Origin: Anthostomella pinea
Lineage: Eukaryota > Ascomycota > Sordariomycetes > Xylariales > Xylariaceae
DNA: 64,000 nt
Direction of reading: 5' to 3'
Assembly: GCA_963556695.1 (NCBI GenBank)
Contig: CAUWAG010000004.1
Location: forward strand, 2,170,001-2,234,000
The position numbers and the translations under genes are program-made. Below the pieces are notes generated by a model. The model was not told the DNA's origin, did not search any database, and worked only from the letters and a program-made list of their open reading frames with translations. This document shows positions 22,411-33,826 of the stretch, piece by piece. Each line of letters opens with the position of its first letter. Positions within the stretch are counted from its first letter, which is position 1.

Positions 22411-23060
22411 TCGCCAAGGAATTCAGATGAAAAGGAGAGTGCGGTCGATATATAACGAGCCTGTACAGGTCTAGATACATAGAAAGGGAAAGACCCCAAG
22501 AATAAACGATACATCTCTGGTAGCCTGTTTTATGTTCTATGAAAGGCATTGACGAGATGTTCAGTATGAACGCTTCGAAACTAGACATGCAGAGGAGGCA
22601 GGTCGAGACTACGTGGTACCATGTAACTTTTTCCTCTCTTTACAAACGAATTTTGTGACTAAAAACGTTGGGAGTAGCGGAGCTTCTCGTTCTTGAGATC
22701 TTATCTAACGCTTCCAATTATGTTCGAGATATCCAGTCATAAGCAGACTTTTCCGGGTTCCGTTAAGAGGCAATCAAGTACTCATCGAGCGCACCGCCAG
22801 GGTTAGGTACTTACAACGATAGGAATTAGTCACATCACAATACTGCAGGTAGTACTCGAGCAATGGACCGATCATTGAAACCAATGGATGTGCAATAAAT
22901 TACTGGTAGACTTCGTAATGAGCGAACTAAACGCCCGCGAAATGTCTACGTATCATAGAAGTACGCATGAAACCCTAATCCTGACTCAGTGCTGACTTTC
23001 ATGTGTTCGCCGCACCTCCGACCGTAATATCCCTTCATGTGTGGTGCGCCCACACTTACC
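22411..23060. other. intergenic
   Basis: Three-prime UTR of the reductase gene and 3' side of the F-box relic; nothing else recognised. Confidence 0.45.
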
Positions 23061-24290
23061 TTACGCTGATCGTGGACCCTCCAAGGTCGACGGCCACTCC
23101 AGCATTTGCTTCAGTCGCGTGTAGTTGTGTTTCGTGTCTGACCAACTGCCATCTTTCTGCAGATCAAACCTGACGAACTTTGGAAAGACGCCACGGACGC
23201 AAACCCGCTGTAGGGTGTTGATCTTCGCGTACGTTATGTAAACTACTGCTGCATGTCGGCAGTCTTCAAGGTCGGGCCATCCACCGATCGCGGAACCCTG
23301 GTGGGAAACGACGAGGCGCTCCAAACCATTGAACGAGCCGAGCGCTTTTGCCAGTTCCTGGGCAAGTAATGAGCGGTTCATTTGTGGTCACGGTGCCGAA
23401 AGGGACGTAACTTACCTCGACCGCGCGCATTCGCGACTCTCTCGCTAAATGCCATCGACCGCTAAGCCTGAGTTCCTTGAGGCCTGGACAGATCCGTCGC
23501 ACATATGCTACCTGGTGTTCACGCATTTCGGTCTCCCGATTGCCGAGATGGAGAGACTCAAGCTCGAACTTCGAGACATAGAAGCCGTAGCCATAAAGGC
23601 AATGCACGAAATCAGCATCGTAAAGACTTAACGTCTTCAGGGTGGTCGTTGCGCAAGATTTCAGGATGGCATCTGGGGGGGAGTCACCTCGTCATTGTAG
23701 GTGTCTTAGTCTCAGGCTCTCCTTGCGCATTAGTCTTGAACTCGTCCATCTGTTTGAGGTCGAGTCCGGTAAGATCAAGGCTCAATCCTTCCAAGTTAGG
23801 CAACTTTCGAAAGACGCGTACGATTGTGGCTGGCAGGTCTTCCTCCTTTGGAAAATGTTGGGCTCTGTATGCAGGATCACGGGTTTCCGCATCCGTGTCA
23901 ACTGTCAACGACGGATAGCTAAGAGTCATCAGGTCAGTATGTGCAGCATCGAGCAATGTACCGTTCATTGGGTATACCTTGCTTCTCGTTGAATCCAGTT
24001 AACCCCCGCCTGAATGAGCTGGCCGGGAATGAGCCGAACATCGGGTGCCTGGAGGAACCCCTTGAAGTCTGCCATCAAGTGTCTTTAGGATCCACAAAAT
24101 TCCAGACGCTTCAACGGAAGGCTGTTTCGGTCATCGCGGGCGGGCAAGTGCTCGCCTTTGAGAATGGCGTACCGGGCCGCCTTACAGTAGAAGCCAGCTT
24201 GAGTTGAAGCTTCGGTGGCAGGTGCGCAATTGCCTCGAGGAAGACCTCGTTAGGGTAAAACGGGATGATTCTCGTGGTGCCCGCGATGTT
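23061..24290 (-). pseudogene. F-box / leucine-rich-repeat-type gene, decayed
   Basis: Minus-strand fragments read in order like a fungal F-box protein. There is an F-box-like start near 24266 (YPNEVFLEAIAHLPPKLQLKL), a segment AARYAILKGEHLP, and LMADFKGFLQAPDVRLIPGQ. Leucine-rich pieces follow: LPNLEGLSLDLTGLDLKQMDEF, ELESLHLGNRETEMREH, CPGLKELRLSG and LGSFNGLERLVVSHQG. A proper intron (GTAAG...CCCAG, about 23413-23360) still joins MRAVE to ELAKALG. However, the frame shifts near 24205 and near 23680 (by a run of seven C), and a TAA stands in front of RHLMADF. These breaks make a functional product unlikely. Sequencing error in the C run could explain one of them, not all. Confidence 0.5.
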
Positions 24291-26217
24291 GATGGGATGT
24301 GTTGCAGATGGTCAAGATACGGGCTGCAAGGAATGTCGAGTGGCGAGAGGAGTAATACCAAGAGCGTCGACAAGAGTACCAAGATTGGGAGGAACTGCGG
24401 CACCGACAATGTCACCACTAATGAGTCTATTGAGGAAAGTTAAAGGTTGGGGTGGCTCTCTGTGCTCGTAAGAGTTAGTGGCATGCCTGGGTTGTTTGCG
24501 GTCGAAGGCTCGCAGCAAAGGACACAAGAAACGAAACGAGGGTTCTTGCCTTGCCATGCGAGTATTGCTTGTATGAGCATAGTGCGGGGTGCTCCTGCAG
24601 TTATGAACATTCGTAGGATGTTCCTGCCGTTATAAACTAACACTGACCATCTGAACCTGTACGACAGAGCGATCAGAAGACTGCCACAGGTACGTAGGTA
24701 GGTAGGTATGTTACCGTGAAGTGAAAAGACAGGTAGACATGGAGGGACGGATTTGGATGAACGTACCCGGAAGAACGGATCTAAACGTATGAAGTTGAGA
24801 AGCCTACTTTGATTTCTCGTCAGAGCTTAAAGATTCAGTACTTACTGTTGTGATCATGGAAAGTGCAATGCAGGTCCATTCCAGGATGAAGCTCGTAATG
24901 GGATCGAGAAGCCGAGAAAGAGGTAGTAAGGATCGAGAGAGCAATCTGGCTTCCGTATTAACGTCAGCCAGCCTCTGCCTCTCCATCTCGCAAACAACTT
25001 CACCATACCTCTATCACCTCTCATAGTGGAACCCCCTCGAGCCATCATGGCCTTCGCGGCTATCCGTTGGCAGCCGGAGTCATGGCCTCGCCTATAACGT
25101 CCGATGTCAATGTTTGGGACCCGCCCGTTAACACCCTGGTATCCCTGGTTTGGACGACGTGCCGAAGCGCCAACCTCTCGCGACTCGCCAGTCATTCCCC
25201 AGGCTGAAGGGACGGAAAGCCAGACCCGCCTGTCAACGACCTTGTCATGCTGCAGGGTGGGCATGTCCAGCATAGCGACCGTCTTCTGAGTGCGCTCATC
25301 ATTACCACCACCGAGGGATCTCGGAGGCGCCATCATCTGTCAATATGATCCGCCTGTCAGCGTTTTGAGATACCTTCAGCAGATGTTGTCCAACGGAGAC
25401 CCGCCAGTCGACGGCTCGCTCATTACCGAGACCCTCACCGCTGAGAGGGAACCGACACCCACACCCCACACGTTGGCATATACAGCGGTAGGGGACAACG
25501 CAATCCTCGCCTTGACGGAGGCTTTAATAGGCTTCGAGAGCCACAATGTATGTAGCATCGTCCTTGAGACCTTGGTGGACTCGCTGCTACGCAGCATTCC
25601 CACAGTTGTTCAATACTGCAACCAACCAGCCAACCAACCAACCAGCTCATTGGCGAGAATGAAGGGCCCACAGAGGTGACCCGTCTGCCAACGGGCTTCT
25701 CATTCCAGCGAGGATGATATTGGAAGACGAGATCCTCCGGCTGACAACTTCTATGGCTCCTTCTGAAGAGGAGACTTTGGAAGACGAAGAGTTGTGCTTC
25801 AAGCCGTGCTTGAACAAGTACAGTAGGTAGGACTGTACGTCGAGATGACGAAGGGGACTCACAGGCGTTATGTAATCTGCGAGTTGAAGATAGGATGTGG
25901 AGAATGAGGCATATGCCGACCTCGAACTGGAGTCTCACATGCCTAGTGCCACGTACAACTCAGCTCATGCGCGTTCGGAAAATAAAGAATCTCGATCCGC
26001 TGATCTCAGCTCGATGTGGGATGGATTAAACAAGAGTGTGCTCAAATTTCGGTGTCAACGACGGCGATTGAGTTTCACCATGGAGCCAAACGTCATTCGC
26101 ATTCCTTATTGTGGTGTGTGCATTGCCATAGATTGCCTCGTGGCTTGCGCGTTCAGGCATCGACGCTGATTCAATGGCTCGCTGGGAGCGGAGAACGGCC
26201 ACGAAGTCGAAGATCTT
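24291..26217. other. intergenic, repeat-adjacent
   Basis: No gene recognised. A few frames of 90-160 codons occur on both strands but lack domains and start with non-ATG codons or random composition. A short CCAACCAG-type tandem repeat lies at about 25619-25650. Confidence 0.4.
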
Positions 26218-26298
26218 ACTGCCTTTAACAAACAGAGTGTCCAGCCCCATATCACTTTTACACGCACACACACACAAAATTCTGAGCTGGTGCCAGAT

Positions 26299-26463
26299 AC
26301 GACCAAAGTACGTTTTACAACGATTACGCTCCTAAACTAACGTCGCGTGTATTATTCCATATGTTCCTAGATACCCTTGATTTGCTAGCTATCTAGGAAC
26401 ATATAGAATGATATATACGACGTCGGTTTAGGAGCGTAGTAATTGCAAAGCGTACTTTTGTCG
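26299..26463. repeat. nested foldback (palindromic) unit A
   Basis: Long imperfect inverted repeat: left arm CGACCAAAGTACG...GATTACGCTCCTAAAC...ATATGTTCCTAGATA, right arm TATCTAGGAACATATAG...GTTTAGGAGCGTAGTAAT...CGTACTTTTGTCG. The single strand could fold into a ~70-bp-arm hairpin. AT-rich with many C-to-T-type differences between arms. Confidence 0.7.
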
Positions 26464-26518
26464 TCATTGCTGCCAGGTTAATGCGTAAGGTAATGAACCT
26501 CGGCATCTTTTAATAACT

Positions 26519-26715
26519 ATGCGATAAAAGTACACCTTATAACCATTACGTTTCCATATTAACGTCGTAAATATTTATTTAAGCATGTATTAATAGGTAC
26601 GATCTAGGGCTATTAGTATATATATATATATCGATATGTGCGACGTTCTAGCGGTAATAACAACTTTAAATGCCGTACCTTTATTATCGTCGAAAAACGT
26701 ACTTTTAGGTCGTCG
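26519..26715. repeat. nested foldback unit B, diverged copy of A
   Basis: Starts with GATAAAAGTAC, then AACCATTACG and TTAACGTCGTA in the same order as unit A (AAAGTACG, AACGATTACG, CTAACGTCGCG). It ends with an inverted AAACGTACTTTTAGGTCG. Arms are less well matched than in A and the centre has a TATATATATATA tract near 26615-26630. Confidence 0.5.
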
Positions 26716-26968
26716 TGTTGAATACACGGATGTTGTTGAATACACGGATGTTGATTGATGCTATTGATGGTGTTCTTCTTCTACGTGCAGAGATTGATCA
26801 TCTGTCTTCTTGGTGGGTCAGATGCCCTGTGCGTCTCTGCCCCACTGGAGATCTTCCGGTGTCTATCTCCGGCTCCCATTCAACACGTCGCGTGCCAGCT
26901 AACTTTGTGTGTGTGTGTGTACAAAAAGTTAATGTGGGGCTGGACACTCTGTTTGTTAAAGGCAGTAC

Positions 26969-27772
26969 CAACACGCAACGGCAGAGAGGGATGTTCCATA
27001 CTGAAGGAGCCAGGGTCATAGCAAAACAGGGCTGTATTCGACTAGTGACATCTCGAATTCGACGCTGGATCGGTTCGATAACCGTGAGTGTTTACTACAC
27101 CTGGGCATTACCTGGTTGCAGATCTTTTAAGAAACCAGATTGTGAATTCCGCACCCGACGCAGTGGGCTACAGTCTACTTCTAGCTCCATCAAATAGAGA
27201 CTACAAATGGTAAGTGTGGCTCGTGCGTCCGCCAGGAGAATGGATGGAGCCTCCACTGCACGTGCAGGTGGTCCAGGCAGGGGTTCAGGGGTTGCGGGGG
27301 CGCTTTGTCGGAACATTACTTGCCAGCCACTCTGTTTTCGTCGACCCGACACTGCCCCACTGCCCGCCATCCCACGCACACCAGCCACCCACTTCCACCG
27401 CGTGCCGTCGATCGGCTGGGATGCTCCAAGTTGCTTTGCTGTATGCCCTCCATCTCCATCCAGCTGCAGTGAATCTGCTTTCTCTTCGTTTCCAGCTGCA
27501 GCCTTAGATCTTTTCATTTCTCTTTTCCTTTGATCTCGAATCCACTCTCTTTGGGCGCGCATCATCGTCATCGTCTGGGTCTCAGTTGCCAGACTTTGGT
27601 GGGGAGCTTCATGTCAATAAAGCTGCAAGCAGAGTCAACAACACATTGAGCTGCACCTCGGTCAACAACCACAGGTCCGGCGACTCGACTCGACACCACC
27701 AGTTCAACTGGGATACAACAGAAGTCGGACACACATTCCCGCCGGGGCTCCGCAAACACAACCGCCAGCAAG
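26969..27772. other. intergenic / 5' leader of the C2-domain gene
   Basis: No gene recognised. From about 27500 the plus strand becomes CT-rich, fitting a promoter and leader for the gene starting at 27773. Confidence 0.45.
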
Positions 27773-30537
27773 ATGGCTGCCAAAACAAAGGTATCCAACC
27801 CGCTGAGCGGCATGCACACGGCCGGCATCTTCTCCGACATGAGCGTCGACGGTCCTGAAATCGGCACACTCGTGCTCATCATCGACCGAGCCAAGAACCT
27901 GCCCAACCGAAAGACCATTGGAAAGCAGGACCCATATTGTGCTGCGCGATTGGGCAAAGAGGCCAAGAAGACCACCACAGACATACGAGGTGGACAGACG
28001 CCGAAGTGGTAAGTACTCGACTTAACACTACAATAATAACAAGGCATTGTCTAACTTCTTTGTGTCCGCCTTCCAGGGACCAGGAACTTCGATTCACCGT
28101 CCACGACTCGCCCGACTACTACCAATTGAAACTGTCCGTCTTCAACGACGACAAGAAGACCGACTTGATTGGCGAGACATGGATGGACCTGCGTGACATT
28201 GTCGTGCAAGGCGGAGGGCAGAGTGACCAGTGGCACACCCTGAATTGCAAGGGGAAGTACGCCGGTGAGGTCAGGATCGAGGTCACATACTACGACAGCC
28301 GGCCCAAGCCCGAAAAGCTAGCGGCAAAGCCGCGACCTGTTGCTTCGAACCCTGAACTGCACTCGCCGGGTGCAACACTGGGACCCAGACCGCAGGTCAA
28401 GCGACGACCCTTGCCGTCCGATCCCGTCACCGGACAAGCTCCCTCGCCGTCCGTCTCAGAGCGCGTACACAACCCACCGAGACCACAGCCGAACCCTCCA
28501 GGTGCCTTCGTCTCCAGCCAATCACCCCTCCAAGCTGTCGAGTACGGGACGCCCCCTACGCACCGTCACGGCAGCCATCCCGACCATTACTCCCCTGCGC
28601 CGTCTGCCGGGAGTCTGTTCGGGACGCCACAGCACCGAGGGGATGTCAGAAACGACCATTTCCCCAACTACGACCATGATCCCTTCGTTCAGGCAGCCTC
28701 ACCGCATGGAGCGCGCTCGTACAACTCTCCATCATCACCAGCACATCTTCTCCACCAACCAAGCGAAGACGATGACCGCCCCCCGCCCCCTCCCGCTCAC
28801 CGAGTCAGTCACAGTAGCGGGAACTTGCACGAAATGATGCATCGTGGTAGTGTGGATATGCACAAGGCCACACCACCGATGAGACACGATGTGCTGCGAA
28901 ATGAAGCACACCGAAACTCAGTTTCGTCGCCGTCATCGTCCTACCCTGGTCGACCTGCGTACCGACCTTATGATTCGGCGCCCGACCTGCAAAACGCAGC
29001 TCCATATCATGAGGCCGATGCGGCCCATTCTTCAACTCCTCGACACCATTCGAATGACTCGGCCTATGATCCTCATCATCGATCAATGCAGCCAACAGTC
29101 GAGGATGTTCCCGAGTCATGGACACCGCCCAATGCAAGGGCCCGGGGTGGTTCACGAGTATCGCAATACGACGAAAGAGAATACAACCAGGTGCCGAGTC
29201 CGGCTCCTCTGAACTTGGGCGGCCGCGGTAGCGCTGCATCCGAGAGCCACAGCCTCGTGCAACTCCAAACCCGATATGATACCAATGGGTATACTGCGTC
29301 GCCGTCACCGGTGTCTCCAGCGGATTACTCTCATGCCTTGACGCATGTTTCACGCTCCCACGGTAACTTGGTTGACCATTATTCGAACCATGCTAGTGAG
29401 CTGGACAGCAATCCGACTCACAGCTCGACTGACTACGATCTGCCGCCGGTTCCTCCCAGCCTAGTTCCTGGAGTAGACCCCGCCCTTGCTCGCCAGATTT
29501 CAGATCGATTCCAGCAGGAAAGACACCACGAACGTCGGTACACCCAGCCCGCCCCAGTCAGCGCTCCTACTAGGGGTCGGCAGCACAGCGAACCGGCTTC
29601 GCATGAGATCGTCCAATACTCACCCCATGTTCATCACTCAAGCAACTCGAGGTCTTATGACAGACGTCCCATCAGCTACTCTACCGGTCCTAGCACGCCA
29701 GCAGGGTCAGCACAAATATCGACATCTCAAAGGGTGTCTCCTAAGCCTAGCGCAAACCATACGATCAGGCGCAAATCCGTGAGCCCAGCACCCCCTCCTG
29801 CCGATGCACGGAGGCTATCAGGTGTGCCTTTTGGCCCCGACTCATATGATGCGTTGAACCCGTCGGTCGCATCGTCGAAAGAGGTGAGGAACTCCTCGGA
29901 ATATACCAATGCAGATGGCAAAATAGTAACTGCTGATGGACGAGAGATCGACCCTTCGGATCACTTGCCTATGGATACTTGGGCCCCGGAACCAGAGCCC
30001 AAGAAGCCCACGCCGTCAACGGAGACTCGATCACGCCCGACGCCCGCCGGTGCGCAGCCTATGCCACCTTCTGGCCGGCGCCAGCTTCGCATAGCGACTC
30101 GTCCGCAGTCCATGGTCGTCACACCTTCCGCCTATACAACATCGGAAGCTGTACCGTCTCCTCCTGCAAGCACTGGGCGAAATCGCTTACAAAAGAAAAT
30201 GCCGCGTGCCTCAGCTCTACCGGCTCCCATCTCTGCGGGATCAAGTCCGCTCGGTTTAGCGACGCCACACCAGCGTAACAGCACTCCACCACGAGCTCTC
30301 GTCCGCGCCAGTACCTTCGACTACGAGAACCACGGCCCGCCGTTTGAGAGTGGACCTGGATACTCACGTGCGGGATATGGTTCGGCCCCGCCGGTCCCGG
30401 CCAAGGTGCCCATGATGAGTGGTAGCTTGGTGCCAGCATCTGGAGCCCCACGGGGAGGCGACGAGTGGGCGCTCATGGAAGAGATGAGCAGAATCGACAT
30501 TGGCAGTGGACGGTCGCGCCGCCATGGTCGGTACTAA
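27773..30537 (+). CDS. C2-domain cytokinesis protein, Fic1/Inn1 (ingression) type
   Basis: Predicted septum-formation factor: Inn1 and Fic1 use an N-terminal C2 domain plus a proline-rich tail to tie the actomyosin ring to primary septum synthesis. Exons are 27773-28008 and 28077-30537 (68-nt intron, GTAAGT...TCCAG), giving 898 residues. The C2 domain spans about residues 28-145 (GTLVLIIDRAKNLPNRKTIGK; DPYCAARLG; LIGETWMDLRDIV; GEVRIEVTYYDSRPKPEKL). The remaining ~750 residues are low-complexity, Pro/Ser/His-rich and probably disordered. They hold many PxxP SH3-ligand motifs (RPPPPPAH, LPPVPPSLVPG, PPVPAKVP). The tail is longer than in yeasts, as is usual in filamentous fungi. Only the C2 part has clear homology. 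Confidence 0.85.
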
Positions 30538-31140
30538 GCCTGCCTAAAGATTGCCCAGACGAAGTTGAGACGAGTTTAATGATCGCTTTAATGAGATGGC
30601 ACTGTATTATAAAACGGTTAGAAGGAGTCAGGGATGCTCCGCCGGCCTCCTGCTTCGCATTTCCTTTCGGTATACTTGGGCATATTGCTTCTACTGGGTT
30701 CGTGGTACAGGTTTCGTTTCTGGCTGTGGTTTATATTACAAGCAGGCGCATGTGGTGGAGGATGTGATCAAGATATGAGCCAGGGAAAGTGGAATGTTCA
30801 TGTTGTACGGGACTGTTTTGTATCGGTCTGGATTCCAGTCCAAGGTTTAGACATGTCCTCAGTGTATTGGAGGTCTGGAATGGGGGATTATCACCAGTGG
30901 AGCTGGGCTTACGAGATACCCTGATACAAGAAAGTATACAATTAGCATTATATCATCACCCTTCTTGAATGTGATACTCCTCCCCTGCTGTAGAATGAAT
31001 CGTGTGGCTTAGGTTACTGTTCATCTCAAGTGGTTGTGCTTTGAAGGGAAAACTGTTAATTTACTACCGTTCCGGCGGCAAATTATTGAAAACCGAATAT
31101 CTAGAACTACATGCAATGACGAGAACGAAATCGGGTACTA
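30538..31140. other. 3' flank of the C2 gene
   Basis: No gene recognised. Confidence 0.45.
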
Positions 31141-31346
31141 CAGTCACCCCCCTATAAGTCTCCGTCCACGGACCTCGAAATTTCTCTTGACAGGACGTAA
31201 CAGTGGAATAATGCCCTGGGAATAAGCATGTTGTATCTTCGTGGGCCATGCTCAAGGCTTATTCCAGAGTGCTTATTCCATAGATCAAAAATACCCCTGG
31301 ACTTTTGAGACCTTGACAGCGGGGTGTACGGAGACTTCTGATTCCA
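31141..31346. mobile_element. ~200-bp MITE-like inverted-repeat element, copy 1
   Basis: Ends are inverted: GTCACCCCCC-TATAAGTCTCCGTCCAC on the left and GGGGTGTACGGAGACTTCTG on the right. Inside is GGGAATAAGCATG facing a doubled GGCTTATTCCAGAG / TGCTTATTCCA arm. The same ends, inner motifs, order and overall length recur at 34986-35187. No coding capacity. Confidence 0.6.
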
Positions 31347-31843
31347 GATGTATGAATGAAATTAGATTAACTGTCGCCTTTGTAGAATTACCTGCGGCTT
31401 GAAGCCTTCATGGGAACACACAGACAAATGAATAAGCATGAACGACATGAAGTCCAATGTCATCACAATCTTCGATTCTTTCACAATATCAAACCAGTCG
31501 ATCTTCAGAGCTAGCCCACAGCAGGAAACCCCCTGAAGTCAGATTCATCACCGTTCTATTGCCCGTTTCTACAAGTCATCAAACGGCATCTCTCTCTCAG
31601 TCGCTGACCCCTTTCTGCAGCTGACACCTTTTGAATAGATGTCTTAGAACGCCGGCGAGGTTATCCGTAATCCAGATATCAAGACATTCCGTTCCAATCC
31701 AGAATGCCAAACAGTTGTTTTTCCCGTGACCAGAACGCCATCGCAATGCAAGATAGCTAACGACCTAGCTGCGCGACTTTCCACTACTCCTATTCTTTCT
31801 CCTCCTCCACAACCCGTTACTTCAATCCTGGTCCAAGGTAATC
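31347..31843. other. intergenic, 3' side of UTP15
   Basis: No gene recognised. Confidence 0.45.
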
Positions 31844-33451
31844 CTAATCCATGCCCAACAGCAGACTGCCCAGCATGCCGCCCGTCTGCGTGGCCATCTG
31901 CGCCCTCTCGACCTCGACCTTCACGCGCCGATGCAGCGCCTTGAAGCCGGCCTCGAGCTCCGCGCTGCCGCCCACGAACTCGGCGTACAAGTCAAGCAGG
32001 TGCGTGGCGACGTCGGCGCAGATGCCGAGGTAGCGTGGGTCGATGATGTGCGTCTGCACCCACGTCAGCACGGGCTGGACGGTGTTCTCGTCGCGGCCCT
32101 CGAGGGCGTCGCGCAGGCCGCTGCGGTGGCGGAGCGCTATCAGTACCGTGAGCACCGTCAGGGGGCTGTGGTCCTTGGCCGAGGGGTCCAGCACGCGGTC
32201 CAGCGCCTTGCCGAAGCGCCCGTGCCGCAGGTCCTTCTGCCAGGCCGTCTCCCGCTTCGGCCGCGACAGGTCGTTGGCGATCACCACGTCTGCGCCCTCG
32301 CCCACCATGTCCAGCCGCTTGGTGGCGCCCTGCCGGCGCTTGCGCTTGTTCTTCGACTTGTCGTGCGCGGCGATCGTGCCGGCTAGCAGTGCGGACATCT
32401 CCTTCTCGCGCTCACGGTCGCGGGCGGCTTCGGGCCCTGATAGGCGGGTCCGCAGAGAGAGGACGCCGGACGCCATGCCCACAGCCAGATGCCGGTCGTC
32501 ATTATTGGCACCAGCGGTTACTACTTGCACGGCAAGAATAGGCGACGGGTACTTGGCGCCGGCGACAACATTCCAGCCGGTGGTCTCGAAGATCTTGACG
32601 TGCCCGTCGAGTGCGCCGGATACGAGACGGCGACCATTGGACGCTAATGAAAGAGAGGTGACGGTCTTCTGGTGGTTGGAGATGATATGCTGCGGCTTAG
32701 CTGCCACCAAGTCGAGCACTGATATCTGGTTTCCGGCGGCGGCAAGGACGGTCGTCCCGGAGGGTAGAGGCAGGACATCTTCCACAGGCGCAGCGTGCTT
32801 GAATGTCATGACGGCCGTCTTTGGTGTTCGCGGATCCCAAAGTTTGACGGTCGTATCGTAGCTACCGGAGACTAGCATGTTGGACATGGTTCCCGGCATG
32901 AAGCATCCTGAGCGGACGTAGTCGCCGTGACCGACGAACGTAGAGGTGCTTTCTTGGGAGGGCAGATCCCATAACCGCACGGTCTTGTCGTCACTTGCGC
33001 TCATGAGAGTGGTGAGATCGGCTGGTGAGAACTTGGTCGTCCATACGGGCTGCTTGTGTTCGGTCCACGTCTTGAGAATCGCCCTGCTCCCTATGTCAAA
33101 CGCCTGTATTTTCCCGCTATCGTCACCAGCCACCATGATGCGCCCGTCTCGCCGCACATCGCCACTGCGCGCAATGTCGCCAAAGCGTGTGATCGTCTTG
33201 ACTAGCTTCCTGGTCCTTATCGAGTAGATCTGGACCCTCAGACCTGTGGTCACAGCAAAGTAGTCGTTGTTGGAGGCCCCTAAGGCGGTCGGGTTCGCGG
33301 CCGGGACGGTGATGTCTGTGACGGCAACTTGCGTTGGCGACGGGAGGATGAGCTGGTTCTTGAAGGTCTTCCAATAGCGCTGCTCAGCTGTTATGGGAGA
33401 AGGCCCCGAGGGCAGCTTCAGCAGTTGAAGCGGTGCCACCTCTGCCGCCAT
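31844..33451 (-). CDS. utp15: U3 snoRNA-associated protein UTP15 (t-UTP subcomplex)
   Basis: Nucleolar SSU-processome component needed for pre-18S rRNA processing and, as a t-UTP, for rDNA transcription. The frame continues upstream, but the ATG at 33451 begins the orthologous N-terminus (MAAEVAPLQLLKLP) and gives 535 residues, close to the family length. Seven WD40-type blades occupy about residues 30-330 (KIQAFDIGSRAILKTWTEH; MSASDDKTVRLWDLPSQ; GSYDTTVKLWDPRTPKTAV; SGALDGHVKIFE). A basic linker follows (KNKRKRRQGATKR), then the helical UTP15 C-terminal domain (RHGRFGKALDRVLD; LTVLIALRHRSGLRDALEGRD; VATHLLDLYAEFVG). No intron. It shares a 375-bp divergent promoter region with the dienoyl-CoA isomerase gene. 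Confidence 0.95.
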   Translation of the reverse strand: MAAEVAPLQLLKLPSGPSPITAEQRYWKTFKNQLILPSPTQVAVTDITVPAANPTALGASNNDYFAVTTGLRVQIYSIRTRKLVKTITRFGDIARSGDVRRDGRIMVAGDDSGKIQAFDIGSRAILKTWTEHKQPVWTTKFSPADLTTLMSASDDKTVRLWDLPSQESTSTFVGHGDYVRSGCFMPGTMSNMLVSGSYDTTVKLWDPRTPKTAVMTFKHAAPVEDVLPLPSGTTVLAAAGNQISVLDLVAAKPQHIISNHQKTVTSLSLASNGRRLVSGALDGHVKIFETTGWNVVAGAKYPSPILAVQVVTAGANNDDRHLAVGMASGVLSLRTRLSGPEAARDREREKEMSALLAGTIAAHDKSKNKRKRRQGATKRLDMVGEGADVVIANDLSRPKRETAWQKDLRHGRFGKALDRVLDPSAKDHSPLTVLTVLIALRHRSGLRDALEGRDENTVQPVLTWVQTHIIDPRYLGICADVATHLLDLYAEFVGGSAELEAGFKALHRRVKVEVERAQMATQTGGMLGSLLLGMD

Positions 33452-33826
33452 CTTTAATTCGTTTGTTGAAACGTTCGTGCGTCGCTGCCAAACGGGAATG
33501 TTGCCAATTGAAGTTTTGGACTTTTTTCTGGGAGGCCAGACAAAACAGCAAGTCCCACCGACGATCAGAGCCAAGCTAACCGTTCTTAGTGGGGTAGGCT
33601 GCGTATCGATAAGCACCCCGAATATGACAGTGTGGCTGGTGCCATGCAACTGCATCACAACGGGAACAGTGGGCCCCTTCCCTTGATTGAGCTGGGCCTC
33701 GGCAAGTCTGACAGTAACAAGCAATAAAGATGATACCTTCGCTCCTCTCGCATCCAGAGTTCTAGGATGGTGATATATCAACTTCCCATCCGTGTCTTAT
33801 AACAAACAGCATTAGAAACAGCCAAA
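33452..33826. promoter_or_regulatory. shared 375-bp divergent promoter region
   Basis: Only 375 bases separate the ATGs of UTP15 (minus) and the isomerase gene (plus), so promoters and 5' leaders must overlap. No specific factor site was identified. Confidence 0.5.

Larger units (their letters stand above)
26218..26968. mobile_element. non-autonomous element with ~77-bp terminal inverted repeats
   Basis: The left end (26218-26295) reads outward-in ACTGCCTTTAACAAACAGAG, GTCCAGCCCCAT, a CACACACA tract and GAGCTGGTGCC. The right end (26893-26968) is its reverse complement: GTGCCAGCT, a GTGTGTGT tract, ATGGGGCTGGACACTCTGTT TGTTAAAGGCAGTA with a few mismatches. The interior has no transposase; it carries two AT-rich foldback units (26299-26463 and 26519-26715) and a short 18-bp tandem repeat. 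This is the layout of a DNA-transposon derivative (MITE-like or internally deleted). The family and target-site duplication were not identified. Confidence 0.65.

Noticed and set aside
24854..25336. 160-codon minus-strand frame beginning with ATG
   Set aside because: Arg/Gly-rich random composition with no homology seen, and no neighbouring exons.
25290..25679. 129-codon plus-strand frame
   Set aside because: Begins with GTG and overlaps the equally unsupported minus-strand frame; contains a CCAACCAG-type repeat.
32043..32861. Plus-strand 272-codon frame
   Set aside because: Antisense shadow of UTP15.
33452..33781. N-terminal extension of UTP15 to 33781
   Set aside because: The extra 110 residues are non-homologous and would overlap the divergent promoter; orthologues start at MAAEV-like sequence.
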